This document shows, in pieces, positions 37,605-48,215 of a stretch of 64,000 bases of DNA. Both the position numbers and the translations under genes were made by a program. The notes beneath the pieces are model-generated. The model was not told the origin of the DNA. It saw nothing but the letters and a program-made list of their open reading frames with translations, and searched no databases. Location of the stretch: the NCBI GenBank assembly GCA_038087015.1, contig JASBNA010000052.1, forward strand, positions 124,001 to 188,000. The letters run 5' to 3'. This DNA is from Cerrena zonata (taxonomy: Eukaryota; Basidiomycota; Agaricomycetes; Polyporales; Cerrenaceae). How positions within the stretch are numbered: the first letter of the stretch is position 1; every line of letters starts with the position of its first letter.

Positions 37605-38180
37605 ATTCCGCAAATTTTGTTAAATGATAATGAATGAATAAGTATTAAAATATCAATAAGGATAATGATTCTGTTTTGAGCTAAAGTTTTAACCAAGTCA
37701 AAAACGAACAAACGACCCTAACTTTCTGAACTCCTATAGCTTTTCACAATGAATGATACTTTAATCCTCCACCTAATCGCTTTTTGGAAGATTTGAGGCT
37801 TGTTAAGGTATAAAACAATTGGCTAAATAGAATGAAAAGGATTCGAGTAATTTTTTTTTTTTTTTTTTTTTTTTTTTGGTGCTGAAATCGATGAACTTAA
37901 AATTTTTCTCATCAAATTTTAACAAAGCGCATTTTAATCATATTACATGAAGTAAAGACAAGTAAACTCTAATTTACACTTTAGTTAAATACTGAAATAA
38001 AAGATGCAAGGAGATATGAGAATTGTTAAAGAATTGTAATGATTGAGTGAAGAAGAAACAAAAAAAAAAGCCTGAACAGAGAAACGAATGAAAGTAGACA
38101 AAAGAAAAAAGAAAGATAAGACACTAAAAAAGCCAAAAGGTATTTGTAGAATTGAAAAATAAATAGATTCTAGGGAAGGA
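37605..38180. other. Intergenic: KAP104 promoter
   Basis: 576 bp with a T tract of about 26 bases at 37851-37877 and A-rich, AG-rich stretches at 38050-38120. No gene or RNA recognised. Confidence 0.5.
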
Positions 38181-40659
38181 TTATAACAAGTCTTCTAATT
38201 CTGCCAATTTTTCTGCCAAATCATCGAATTTACCTAGGATGGGCAAGAACATGTCGTGAACTGGTTTTGATTTTCTACGTTCACTTAAGGGAATATCCGA
38301 AGCTTTTGGGATGAAGTCAGGATTTGTTTGTGATTCTGGTAAAGATGATGGATAGTGAGGAGTTGGAGAGACTGTAATGTCTTCGTCTTCCGGGATAATT
38401 GCGTGTATATTATTGTAGTATGCTTTTGAATTCGAAGTGTTTGAAAATTGGGTCATTGTTGTAGAATTAATACCATTGCTTAAAGAATTAAGGCTTGTTA
38501 ATGGTGTGACGGATAAATCTTGATCCTGGGAGATTGAGGAATGATGATGGTGATTGTGGTGGCCATTGTGACGATGGTGTTTGTTTGACAAGTCACGACT
38601 ATTGGTGTGATTGGAAGAAGAGTTGACAAAACTTTCCAGGTCGAGATCTGAAGGCTGATCAGAATCCAGATCAGATTGGTTGATAACGTCATGGATCATT
38701 CTGTGCTGTTCAGGGGAGTGTTTTAGGTCAGCTCCGAAGGTAAGATTATCTGGTCTATAATAATGAGAAAAATGATCCAGGTCTTCGTCACTTAGGTTAA
38801 GCTGTTCTTGGATATCAAAAGTAACTTGGTTCAAGCGGTCTAAAATAAGGGATCTTCTGAATTGAGAAGCCTCATCATCAATGCTTCTATTTGCAGGAGA
38901 AGTCGATGAATTTGCTGACGAAGGACATGAAGGAGGACTAGAAATCGACTTTTTATTTGATTTTTTATTACGGGAACTTTCACGAGGAGTATCAGGAGAG
39001 AATGAGCCAATTGAAATTATTTCTTGATTAGAAGTCGACATTGAAGGTTTGTCTAAATGAGTATTTTTGTTAGCATTACTTAATGATAAGTTCTCTTCAC
39101 TTTTTACTGCAACTTCCGATTTTTGTTGATTACTTTTTTCATTCAAGTCAACGACATGAGTTATTATGGGTTCATTATCACTAATTATACGGATTGGATC
39201 TTTAGGGCTCGAGCCATCCAAGGGAGGCGAGTCTTGAGAATTTTGACCAGAACGGTTATTTTTATTAATGATGAGAGGAGTCTCAGTTGGGTAGACATCA
39301 CTTAAAACCTCCAGTTTTTTATCTTCTGAATTTGAAGTTTCTGAAGGCTCCTTTGGATTATTTTTAATAACATCCCTGATTTCATCACGAGGGATATCGA
39401 AATAGCTGTTATGGAAATCATCATCATTGTTTTTATGGATAGAAGTAGTCAGGTCATTAGTATCATCGTCAAGAACCAATTCACCCAAATCTTCGAAAGT
39501 GACTGATTTAGTTGACTTTTTTCTTTTTAAAGAACCAACGGTTGATTTTGATAAATTATCATCACTTTGGAAGTTGATCGGATTTGATAAATTCAAGCCC
39601 AAGTTAAAATCATCGGCGTAACTTAAAGTGGTATCATTGATATCTTCTTTACTTGATTTTTCCAAAGCTTCATTTTTAAAACAATTTAATCTAGCTAATC
39701 TTTCACCATACGTTTCTAAACATTCAGCAGGGACAAATCCGATTTTACCATCTTCACTATCTGAAAAGTCATCAAAATCATCAAAATCGTCATCCAAGTT
39801 ATAAGTTAAATGTTTTGAGCGACTTAATTCAAATCGCTCTTGTTTTGTTAATTTTTTAATTAACCACCAATAATTATCAGAATCATTAATCAAAACAACT
39901 GGTTCGTCTCTCAGTAAAGAGCAATGCAGAGGATCAGGTCCAGAAAAATCGTATAAACCATATAATTTATCTGGATCCAAATCTCTTGGAGGAGAACGAG
40001 GAGGAGAGGGAGGAAGTAACATATCATCATCTTCTTCAGCATCATCATCATAATCGTAATCATCATAATCATCCATATTCCCATAATGTATTCCGTGTAA
40101 GTTTTCATTGGAATCAGGAGTGAAAGTACCTTCTTCTTCATCAGTGTCATAATCGTTTGAATGTTTAATCACACTACCAGGAATCACTCAAATCATCAGC
40201 ATCGTCGATATGTTCGAAGAAATCATCATCATTTTGATCACTGGATATCAAGGGTCTAGCTCGCTCGACAATAGGACTTGTCATGCTACTTTGTTCTGAA
40301 TTGGTTGAGTTTTCAATCGATTCAGTATGTTGCTGGATTATAGGAGGATTATAATTTCTACCAAACTTAGTCATGAATCGTGTTTGGCGATCGTGGTATA
40401 ACTCATTAGTACTAAAACTCGAAGCATTGTCGTTATTCTTTAAATAATTAATAACATTTGATTGAACGTTTTGTTTACCTAATCCCGATAAATCTTTATT
40501 TATTATGATCGAAGAAGCCTGGGAATTGTTTGATGCATGCGTTTGGTTAGAAGAACTGGATAGTTTACGTTCTAAATCATGTAGTAGTTTATTAGTATTG
40601 TTTAATGTTTGATTATGATCTGGCTCATTTTCGCCAGCTTTCTGTTGATCTTGATCCAT
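38181..40659 (-). CDS. BUD14: Bud14-type SH3 protein, read in two frames (one frame break)
   Basis: Bud14 is a Glc7 phosphatase-binding cortical factor that inhibits the formin Bnr1 and affects bud-site selection. The C-terminal frame (38181-40187) carries the SH3 domain: KLYGLYDFSGPDPLHCSLL, DNYWWLIKK and GKIGFVPAECLETYGERLARL. An N-terminal frame (40174-40659, ATG at 40659) is Asn/Ser-rich and ends EHIDDADDLSDSW. The two overlap by 14 nt, and the second has no ATG at its start. Dropping one base in the overlap joins them smoothly (DLSDS then GSVIKHSNDYDTDEEEG), about 826 aa in all; S. cerevisiae has 707. Most likely one gene with a single-base break at 40174-40187, from sequencing error or mutation. 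Confidence 0.85.
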
Positions 40660-41541
40660 TTTGATTCTGAGCTAGTTCAAAAGAACATTAAAGAGAGAAG
40701 AGGAAAAACGTTAACACGGAAAAGAATAACTAATACAAGCAAGTATTAAAGGTATTTTAGAATCTAAAGGAGTGACGAATTAGTTGGAATTTCAAAATGG
40801 TATGTTTAACCTGAGTCCCCGTATTTTCAACTAAGCGACAAGCGAGTAACGATGAGTAAGGGATTGTTCCACTGGACGCTTGACTCTTTCCTACCGTACG
40901 CTAAGCTCTCGAGTATATCGTTGAATTCAAAAGAAGCTTCAAATATTCTAATTCCAATCCAGGTGATTAGCTTAAAATTTTTTTTAGAAATCGAGCAAAG
41001 ATTTTGTCATACAAAAACCGCTAACAAACCAAAAAAAAAAAATAATAAATTACCCAGCAGCAGACATAATTCCATTGAAAAACAACAACAACAACAACAA
41101 CAAAACAACAACAACGAAAGAACACAAGAACAGCTACAATAACCCAAAGAAGTATGTTACAAAGAACGGGAGCAGGCACAGACTATAAGAGAAAGGAAAT
41201 TTAACCTTTAAGGGGGTTCTTTTGGTTGTCATGCTTTCTATTGAAGATGGTTAGGGTTGTCAATTAAGGGTAGTAAGTATTCCAACTGTTAACGGAAAAA
41301 ATTGACGATCTTGTAAGTTGACGAAGAGATGAAATGGCTGGGGATCATGCAAAATGTAGAATGACTCCTTATGAGGATGGGTTCTTACGCGTTTAAATTA
41401 GGGTAAGACCTTAAAGGAGGATGCAATTTCATTTGCATCGCGTAAGGTACGACGATATGAGCACCCATTAGGTAGATGACAATCTGGAAGATCGTAATAT
41501 TTTATCGCCTACGGTGGTTAGATTAAATAAATGATATTGTA
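40660..41541. other. Intergenic: BUD14 promoter and FTH1 3' end
   Basis: 882 bp. Contains a CAACAA-type trinucleotide run at about 41082-41116 and A tracts. The open frame 40852-41142 (plus) ends in that run as poly-Gln/Asn and has no other support. No RNA gene recognised. Confidence 0.5.
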
Positions 41542-42755
41542 TTAGTTAGCTAATAATAGTTGGGCTTCAGCCTCACGGACATTAAGGTCAATTGACGGAT
41601 TACTAGTCAATTCTTGATAATGGTCATTGGAGTTATTGATTGACTGATTTTGTAATCTAATTTCAAATAATCTAATTTTTTTCTTGATTCGTTTCAATTG
41701 CCATCTTATTGGAAGAAACGGTAAGTAACCATTGGCTTCTTCGTACAATTTGAGATTTAACCAAATTATAACAAGCATCCAGTATGCAAGGTACGATCCA
41801 ACACTGCCATAGGTAGCACTATTGGTCCAGCCGAAGATCGCATTGAAGACCATCCACCATCCGTCAGTTAACCCATTACAACAGTTAACATGCCAAACAC
41901 TATTGGATATATCGTAAGACCCTGGCCCACTACCAGTTTCACTCACGTCCAAACCATCACATAATCGTACGTATTTTTCTAATTCTAAAAACCAAATACC
42001 TCTACTCATTAAACCAGCACTAACAATGTAGAGGAAACACGTTGATAATATTAAAAAGTACTGTAATGATAATTTGTTTCCTCCCTTATACAATACTATT
42101 CCAATTGTAGATCCACATAAAATCCCGGCCAAAACTGATAACGGTAAGGACGTCAATGGCAGGGTCATTCCAATACCACCAACAAACACAACAGCCTCTA
42201 ATCCTTCTCTTAATGTAGTAATGAATGGTAATATGGCCAAAAAATACTTCTTTCTGAATTTTGTCTTTCGCTTAGGAATAATTGGGGTTGATGGTGATAA
42301 TTCCGATGTCGATCCGACTTCTTCTGGTAAATTATCTTCTTTGGCACCCGACGTCTTTATAAGCGTCACCTAACTTCATCCACCATTTTACTTTCATGAC
42401 TTTATTGATACGTAATAATCCTAATCCCATAACGGTGATTATAATGCTTGATAGTATCGAAAATAACCCTTCCCATATTCTTTCTGTATATGACCAATAA
42501 TCCTTACCAATAAAGTAGAAGGACTAAGATGAATATGAGACCAATGACAAAGCAGATCACCAACCCTAAAACAGCACCAGCCCAAACTTGGACTTTAAGT
42601 TTATTTTGAAAATTGATTTGTTCTTGATTAGCATCTCTACTACTTCTTTGGTTGATGAAGGATAATAGCACAGAAACGATTATTGCCGTCTCCAACGTCT
42701 CTCGCAAGATGATAAAGAAGATTTGAATCGAAAAGTAATCTTCAAATGCAATCAT
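41542..42755 (-). CDS. FTH1: Vacuolar high-affinity iron permease, two frame breaks
   Basis: Multi-pass iron permease of the Ftr1/Fth1 family. The start ATG at 42755 gives MIAFEDYFSIQIFFIILRETLE, very like Fth1 (MAFEDYFSFQIFFIFLRESLE...); RETLE is the first iron motif, REGLE (in FITTLREGLEAVVFVGGIG) the second. VSETGSGPGSYDISNSVWHVNCCNG and GWTNSATYGSVGSYLAYW also favour Fth1, the vacuolar form that exports iron with the oxidase Fet5, over plasma-membrane Ftr1. The frame shifts by +1 at 42504-42524 and again at 42332-42369; the middle frame encodes the expected GKDYWSYTERIWEG ... RINKVMKVKWWMKLGDAY. With both repaired, about 403 aa. Sequencing error, or recent loss of function. Confidence 0.85.
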
Positions 42756-42989
42756 TTTGGCTGTGGAAGCTAAAGGTAATGGTATTCCCATGCAATGAAA
42801 ATTTCTCCAAATAATATCCCAATGAGAACCCGTACACCACAAACCAACAACGGCAATACTTGCTAGCACAATATACTTACAATGATTACAATAACTGCAA
42901 TAATTACAGTTACAGGACAAGTGAAAAGATTATAAACTTGTATTGGAAAACAAACGTACTAACAAGAAACAGATAAAAGAACAAACTTT

Positions 42990-43574
42990 TTATTCAAAAT
43001 CAACTGTAGCTGATAAACAAGTAATGAAAACATCATCTTTAGTATAGGCTTTGGCATTAACAATGTATCTTCCAGGGGGAACTTCATTTGGAATCTCAAC
43101 TTCCTTGGTGATAACTTGCTTACCCTTTTCAATTGGACATTCCAAGTCCACCTTGGTGATTTCTTCACATAAATCAAAGGTTTGGTGGATTAATCTGATA
43201 TAACCATATCTGACATCAACCTCAACATAAGCACCGTCTTCGACATCTTCTGCTAAGATACCTTCAGCGGTGAAGCTGAAATTGGCTCCCTTTTGCGGAG
43301 GATTTGGAATGATTTCAACTTTTTGTAAATCTAAAAGCTGTGGTGCAGTGGCATCACATTGGACAATTGGTGACCCGCCAGGAACCGGCTTTTCATTTTG
43401 TCCTGGAGGTGCTGGAAATGTATAAACGATTTCGGGCTGTTGTTTTAATTCTTTCAATGGCTTGAATACATTAGCAACTTCTTGAACATAGGATTCAAGT
43501 GCATTACTAAGTGATAATGCATTGACCGAAGCAATTGAGACCGACAATAACGCTAAACTTTTGATGGCAACCAT
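42990..43574 (-). CDS. NPC2: NPC2-type ML-domain sterol/phospholipid transfer protein
   Basis: Lumenal vacuolar protein that binds sterols and, in fungi, phosphatidylglycerol/phosphatidylinositol, and hands sterol to Ncr1. 194 aa from the ATG at 43574; the frame upstream has only GTG. Signal peptide MVAIKSLALLSVSIASVNAL. The ML domain spans about residues 60-194 with conserved cysteines: PIVQCDATA, TFDLCEEITKVDLECPIEKG, and FITCLSATV. The middle has GANFSFTAEGILAEDVEDGAYVEVDVRYG. It sits 234 bp upstream of FTH1 on the same strand, with VSB1 upstream, so three vacuolar genes adjoin. Confidence 0.95.
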   Translation of the reverse strand: MVAIKSLALLSVSIASVNALSLSNALESYVQEVANVFKPLKELKQQPEIVYTFPAPPGQNEKPVPGGSPIVQCDATAPQLLDLQKVEIIPNPPQKGANFSFTAEGILAEDVEDGAYVEVDVRYGYIRLIHQTFDLCEEITKVDLECPIEKGKQVITKEVEIPNEVPPGRYIVNAKAYTKDDVFITCLSATVDFE

Positions 43575-43888
43575 GGTACAAACGAAAGACCTACCTTGAT
43601 AACCCTGATAAAGAAAGACCTTGCTAAAAGACCTGGAAATAAAGAAAAGGGATGAAGTCCCAGTTATCAACCCAATAAATGACTCCCTCACAAAAAACTA
43701 TGGATGGTTTTTTGTACTACAAAAAAATTAATTTTTATCAGGGATTACGCCGTATACAGGATGAGATTATGATTATTGCAAAAACTGATTTTTATCTATT
43801 AAAAAGAGTTGAATGAAAAGAACTATAAAATGTTTAATGAAAATGATATATAAAGAGTTGAAGGGAAAGAAGAATTGAATAAATAGTA
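43575..43888. other. Intergenic: NPC2 promoter and VSB1 3' end
   Basis: 314 bp, AT-rich, with no clear motif; the VSB1 stop is at the right edge. Nothing further seen. Confidence 0.45.
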
Positions 43889-46800
43889 TCATGCAGAAAG
43901 AACCAAGTTTGCAGTCATCGTATCGAATCTTTCTTTGATGAGTCTGGCTTGGACTTGGAGCAATTCGTTGTAAATGATTATTCCATCGGAAGAGGTCAAT
44001 AATTCGGTGACTTTGCTTTCAGATAACCTCCAGGCCACGGTGTCGGTGACGGTAGTGTAGGTCATGTCTCTAAAGTTTTGGCCCAATTTCGATTTTTCAT
44101 TTAGGTCTCCGAATGCGGTATTTGGTAGTATGCTGGAATGTAATTCTCGTTCGTCACTTTCAAATCGAACTATTGATCTGATTAAACCAGATTCAATGAT
44201 GAAAAAGGATGGTGCATTATATGATGTATCGTAGAAAGTGATACCGGTTGGAATGGTTTCTTTGATTAAGAACGGAGTCAATTTTGACCAGAATTCTTCG
44301 TCTTTATCCGAAAGTCCATTGAAAGTAATCATTAATAATGGTAGAGGTTGTTTTTTGAAAGCCGAGTCAGTAGATCTATAATACTTGTTTTGAATCGATT
44401 GTTCGTCTTTAGCAGTCTTAGTGGCTGCTTGATAAAGTTTTGTAGTACGAGGAGTACCAAAAGTTCCATCTAATGCTTGACTTATTGAGTATCGATTGGA
44501 TCCTGAACTACCAGGAGTATTGCCAATTGGAACGGGACTATTATCATAAAAGAGTGGTTGACCTAAAGATGGTGACATTTGTCTATTATTGGTGTTGATA
44601 TTGATTCTACGTTCGCCTCTTTTAACTCGTTTATAAGTTTTCAAGAAACAATTTTCACACCACTCCAATGCATAATTTAAAGTATTGAATAACTGAATAT
44701 CCAATTCATTATTAGTATCCCATAAACCTGCATCTCTTAAAGCAATCACGATATCATCATCATCAACCACAGACGATATCACTAATTGAGTTCCAAATTC
44801 ATTAGTCAAATTCAAAATTCTTCTAAAACCTTCAGCTGCAGAAAAATCAATCGATGAAACTCCCTTCATATCAATGATTAAAAATTTAATTGGATCTTTT
44901 TTGAATTTATCGTCATCAAATCTTTTTCTAATCGCATTTTCAACACCTCCAATAGATCCGAAAAACACCGTTCCTTGTAATTTTATAACAACGATTTGGT
45001 CTCCAACATCTTTCAAAAATTCTTGTTGTTTTGGATGTCTTAAAACAGTTGATCTAGCAACAGTCCCAGTGTAAATTCCTCTTACTACGGATCTACGGGC
45101 TGCTTCAACGACAAATGAAAGACATGCTAACAAGATACCTACCAAGATTCCATAAACAAAATCCCAGACTCCCATAACCACAACAATAATGATGATTGTA
45201 CTATACTCAATCTTACGTAATTTTCCCCAAGTGTCATAAACTGATTCTTTTAATAATTCATAACCTAATAAGAAAATCAAGGCACCAACGACACAGATTG
45301 GAATATAACCTATCACAACCGGCCCAGCCATCATAATAGCACCCGTCCCCACAGCCAAAAGGATACCAGCCAACCTATCATCAGCACCAGCACGAATAAA
45401 TAATACTGAATTGGTATAAACCAAATAATTCTGAATAGATCCAACCAACCCGGATAATGCATTTGAGTAACCATGAGCAACTAATTCACGATCCACGTCA
45501 AATTGATCCATTCCAACCGAGACTGCTAAAGCAGGAACATTAATTGGCACATGTAAGATTCCGAAAAATGTTAATGCCAACATGGTAGGAAATCTACTGA
45601 GAACTGCCCACCAATCAACTAATTGAAATTTATATAATTTATAAAAAGCATACCAAGGTTGATTATCTTCAACTGCTGGGAATAACCAACCGGACTTTCT
45701 AGCTGAATCCAATGATAAATTAGGAAACAAGGCAATGATTGCGTGGAATATAACGAAAACGGCAATGAAATAAAGAGGAACCAATAAAGAGTTATGAATT
45801 TTATGTTGTAAGAAAACGAGAAGGATGGCCAATAACAAAGGGGTGAACCATTGTAAGAAAACATCAATCTTGATTAAATAAGATAAAGTTGGCCAATTAT
45901 AAAACAATCCACCTTCCAAACGAGAACTTACTTCAATCCCAGTTACAATTAAAAAGTAACCAACTCCACCAATACAACCCACCAAAATATGACGAGGAAA
46001 GAATCCAACAAGACTTCCTAATTTGCATTTACCCAAAATGAAAAATACCAAACCAGTGACAATTGAAGAGAATGCATAACTAACAATGGTAGTGGCAATG
46101 ATGGCATCGGAGGAAGCACCTTGCATATCATTCATGATTGATAAGGCCATTGAGTGGAAAAATGGAGTAACTTCAATCATTTCCGATCCAATCCCCAGTT
46201 TAAAAGCAGATCCACCAAAAGAATAAACCAACTGAGATATAATACAAGACATGTAGAACATTGAAAGACCTGCAGGTCCCAAAGATGCAAAGATCCCTTC
46301 ACTTATAGGAAACATAATCATCCCGTAGGATAACCCATCCAAAATATTGAGCAATGTCCCCAAGAAAACCGCTGGGAGATAGTTGAAAGGAGTCAATACA
46401 AGCTGAACCAATCTCGACGAGTTGGAAGCATCCCGGGAGATCCCTGATTCCAAATCAGGTAACTGTTCGTCTACATAGGATTTTTGGGGAGAATTAGAAG
46501 TAAGTAAAGGAGTTTCGATATCAATTTGATTAGTAGCGTCGGCTTCCGATGGATTAGCAGGAGAAGGAAACGACGACGCATAATCGTAGTCGAACCCCGA
46601 GTGAATATCCACCAATTCGTCCTCGTCATCATCGCCAATATGATCATCGTCGGTGACCCCGATGTTGGCCAAATTGGCAGTCTGCTCATGAACGTCAGGA
46701 CCCGAATACACCACCGGTGGGTTTAGGTTGGAGATACTCACCGAACGTTGAGTCATCCCCACGTAACTTCTACCACCAAAATCAAAGTTATTAGTATTGG

Positions 46801-46939
46801 AAAACGATTGAATAAAACCTGGATTCAACGAGCCTTTTCTCAATTGGTCTTGTCCGGAGTCACCCGACTCGTCAGCACCACTTCTGGACCTTTTCCTAGG
46901 TATTTGTATACTTGGAATATCCGAAAAGGAAGAACTCAT
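43889..46939 (-). CDS. VSB1: Vacuolar SulP/SLC26-type transporter, Vsb1 (YGR125W) homologue
   Basis: Membrane protein needed for vacuolar accumulation of basic amino acids in S. cerevisiae (YGR125W); annotated before as a sulfate-transporter-like protein. 1016 aa, 1036 in S. cerevisiae. The N-terminal ~175 residues are cytosolic, acidic and Ser-rich, with a PLLTSN element. A 10-14 segment SulP membrane domain follows (FNYLPAVFLGTLLNILDGLSYGM; GCIGGVGYFLIVTGIEVSS). A STAS domain lies near residues 645-760 (IKFLIIDMKGVSSIDFSAAEG), and a C-terminal cyclic-nucleotide-binding-like fold (ITFYDTSYNAPSFFIIESGL) ends the protein. Start ATG 46939. Confidence 0.92.
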   Translation of the reverse strand: MSSSFSDIPSIQIPRKRSRSGADESGDSGQDQLRKGSLNPGFIQSFSNTNNFDFGGRSYVGMTQRSVSISNLNPPVVYSGPDVHEQTANLANIGVTDDDHIGDDDEDELVDIHSGFDYDYASSFPSPANPSEADATNQIDIETPLLTSNSPQKSYVDEQLPDLESGISRDASNSSRLVQLVLTPFNYLPAVFLGTLLNILDGLSYGMIMFPISEGIFASLGPAGLSMFYMSCIISQLVYSFGGSAFKLGIGSEMIEVTPFFHSMALSIMNDMQGASSDAIIATTIVSYAFSSIVTGLVFFILGKCKLGSLVGFFPRHILVGCIGGVGYFLIVTGIEVSSRLEGGLFYNWPTLSYLIKIDVFLQWFTPLLLAILLVFLQHKIHNSLLVPLYFIAVFVIFHAIIALFPNLSLDSARKSGWLFPAVEDNQPWYAFYKLYKFQLVDWWAVLSRFPTMLALTFFGILHVPINVPALAVSVGMDQFDVDRELVAHGYSNALSGLVGSIQNYLVYTNSVLFIRAGADDRLAGILLAVGTGAIMMAGPVVIGYIPICVVGALIFLLGYELLKESVYDTWGKLRKIEYSTIIIIVVVMGVWDFVYGILVGILLACLSFVVEAARRSVVRGIYTGTVARSTVLRHPKQQEFLKDVGDQIVVIKLQGTVFFGSIGGVENAIRKRFDDDKFKKDPIKFLIIDMKGVSSIDFSAAEGFRRILNLTNEFGTQLVISSVVDDDDIVIALRDAGLWDTNNELDIQLFNTLNYALEWCENCFLKTYKRVKRGERRININTNNRQMSPSLGQPLFYDNSPVPIGNTPGSSGSNRYSISQALDGTFGTPRTTKLYQAATKTAKDEQSIQNKYYRSTDSAFKKQPLPLLMITFNGLSDKDEEFWSKLTPFLIKETIPTGITFYDTSYNAPSFFIIESGLIRSIVRFESDERELHSSILPNTAFGDLNEKSKLGQNFRDMTYTTVTDTVAWRLSESKVTELLTSSDGIIIYNELLQVQARLIKERFDTMTANLVLSA

Positions 46940-48215
46940 GATTGCTTCTGAAAAAACTGTGGGTAATACCTAAAATTATTTTTTCTAGTCAACAGACTCC
47001 AACTTCTCACTGGCAATTGATAAAGCTAGTCGTAATATGAACACCGAGCAGAACACACGCCACAACAACAATTGAATCCACTTTTCACCGTAATCAACTG
47101 GCGGATATGATGCTTTATGAATGATGATTTTTCAGTAGGGCGAGTTCTGCCTGTTTTAATTTTTTTTTGGCCAATTTTTAAGGTTTTTTTTTCCCTGCGT
47201 CCCTTAACTATGGACTTTTTTTTTTTTTTTTCATTTTGTTAGTGTTTTCATCTTGTGAATAGCTTAATGGTAAATTAATCGATGCTTAATTAAACTAATA
47301 AGTATTTAATTAGAGTTTTCCCTCGGATTAGGCCGTACATGTAATACTAGTGCCAATTTACGATAAGATAATACCTACAGGTTCCTTGTATTGAAATGGG
47401 GCTCGCAGTAAACTACCCTTTAGTGATGAAAGACTGTGCATTACGGCAAATTCAACTGCTAGATAATGACTAACAAAGGACTATCAAGCACTACATTCAA
47501 ATCACCAGCCGATAGCCTTAGCAGCTCGAATGGGGGCCTTGAAACCCAAACAGATGTTACCCCTGACTCGGAACACAATCCCACTCCGACTGTAATTGCC
47601 CTCTGCCGTATATATGCTTCTTTCGGAGCCTTTGTACCTCCACCGGTGTTGATGCTTTGTCCTGGACTGGCGATGAGCTCTGAAAAATTTACCACGCTCA
47701 CGTGACCCCGGGACCCTTATCGAGTTATGTAAAAGCTGTGGTGGAGTAGTTCCACCTCAGGAGTTCGCTCGAATGTGAATTGCTCACTACTCTCCAGGTT
47801 CCAGTGTTTCTGTTAGACGGCCAGTAAGCACCAGTAAGGTACTTGGAAAGGTTAATCAAGGTTTCGTCAAACGGTGCGGTGCCGGTGCGATTTTCAATAT
47901 TTTTTTTTTTTTTGTTTTTTTTGTTTTTTTGACTCAGGTTATAAAGTTATTGTCTAATTCCTTCTCGGGATCAGGATCATTTGTTTTTGAATAGATATTA
48001 TTCTACTTCGTTTAATAACTTTGTATTCTCTTGCATTTCGTTAGTGTTTTGTTTCACAACGGAGTGTTTCTTTTTTTGGATCAAGTTTGGCAAGCCCATC
48101 GTGCATTTAATACCCCATCTCTGCACTAGTGCTCAGTTGAATTAGTTCTGATTGCTTGTTTGATTTCGTTTTCTATTGCTTGAATGGAGATTTGGTCGAA
48201 GGCTGATTGAAAGAA
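46940..48215. other. Long divergent intergenic region with GC-rich island
   Basis: 1.28 kb between VSB1 and the Ser/Asn-rich gene. T tracts at about 47161-47169, 47216-47231 and 47902-47915 flank a clearly GC-richer segment at 47461-47760 (147 of 300 bases G or C by hand count). Two nearly coextensive ORFs on opposite strands (47459-47701 minus, 47466-47705 plus) lie there. A hairpin GGTGGA-GTAGT-TCCACC is at about 47740-47756. Not assigned to any RNA family. Confidence 0.55.

Noticed and set aside
40174..40187. Programmed +1 frameshift in BUD14
   Set aside because: No known slippery heptamer (such as CTT-AGG-C) in the overlap; a single-base error or mutation is simpler. It remains possible.
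40852..41142. 96-aa plus ORF in the BUD14 promoter
   Set aside because: Ends in a CAA-repeat poly-Gln/Asn run, no domain, and codon use unlike neighbours.
42370..42508. Intron explaining the FTH1 break (GTAAGG ... TTAG)
   Set aside because: The segment encodes conserved Fth1 sequence in a third frame and lacks a TACTAAC-type branch site.
47466..47705. 79-aa plus-strand ORF and its 80-aa antisense twin at 47459-47701
   Set aside because: Neither has a recognisable domain; coextensive ORFs on both strands are more likely a by-product of GC-rich DNA or an RNA gene. Kept as a finding on the region, not as genes.
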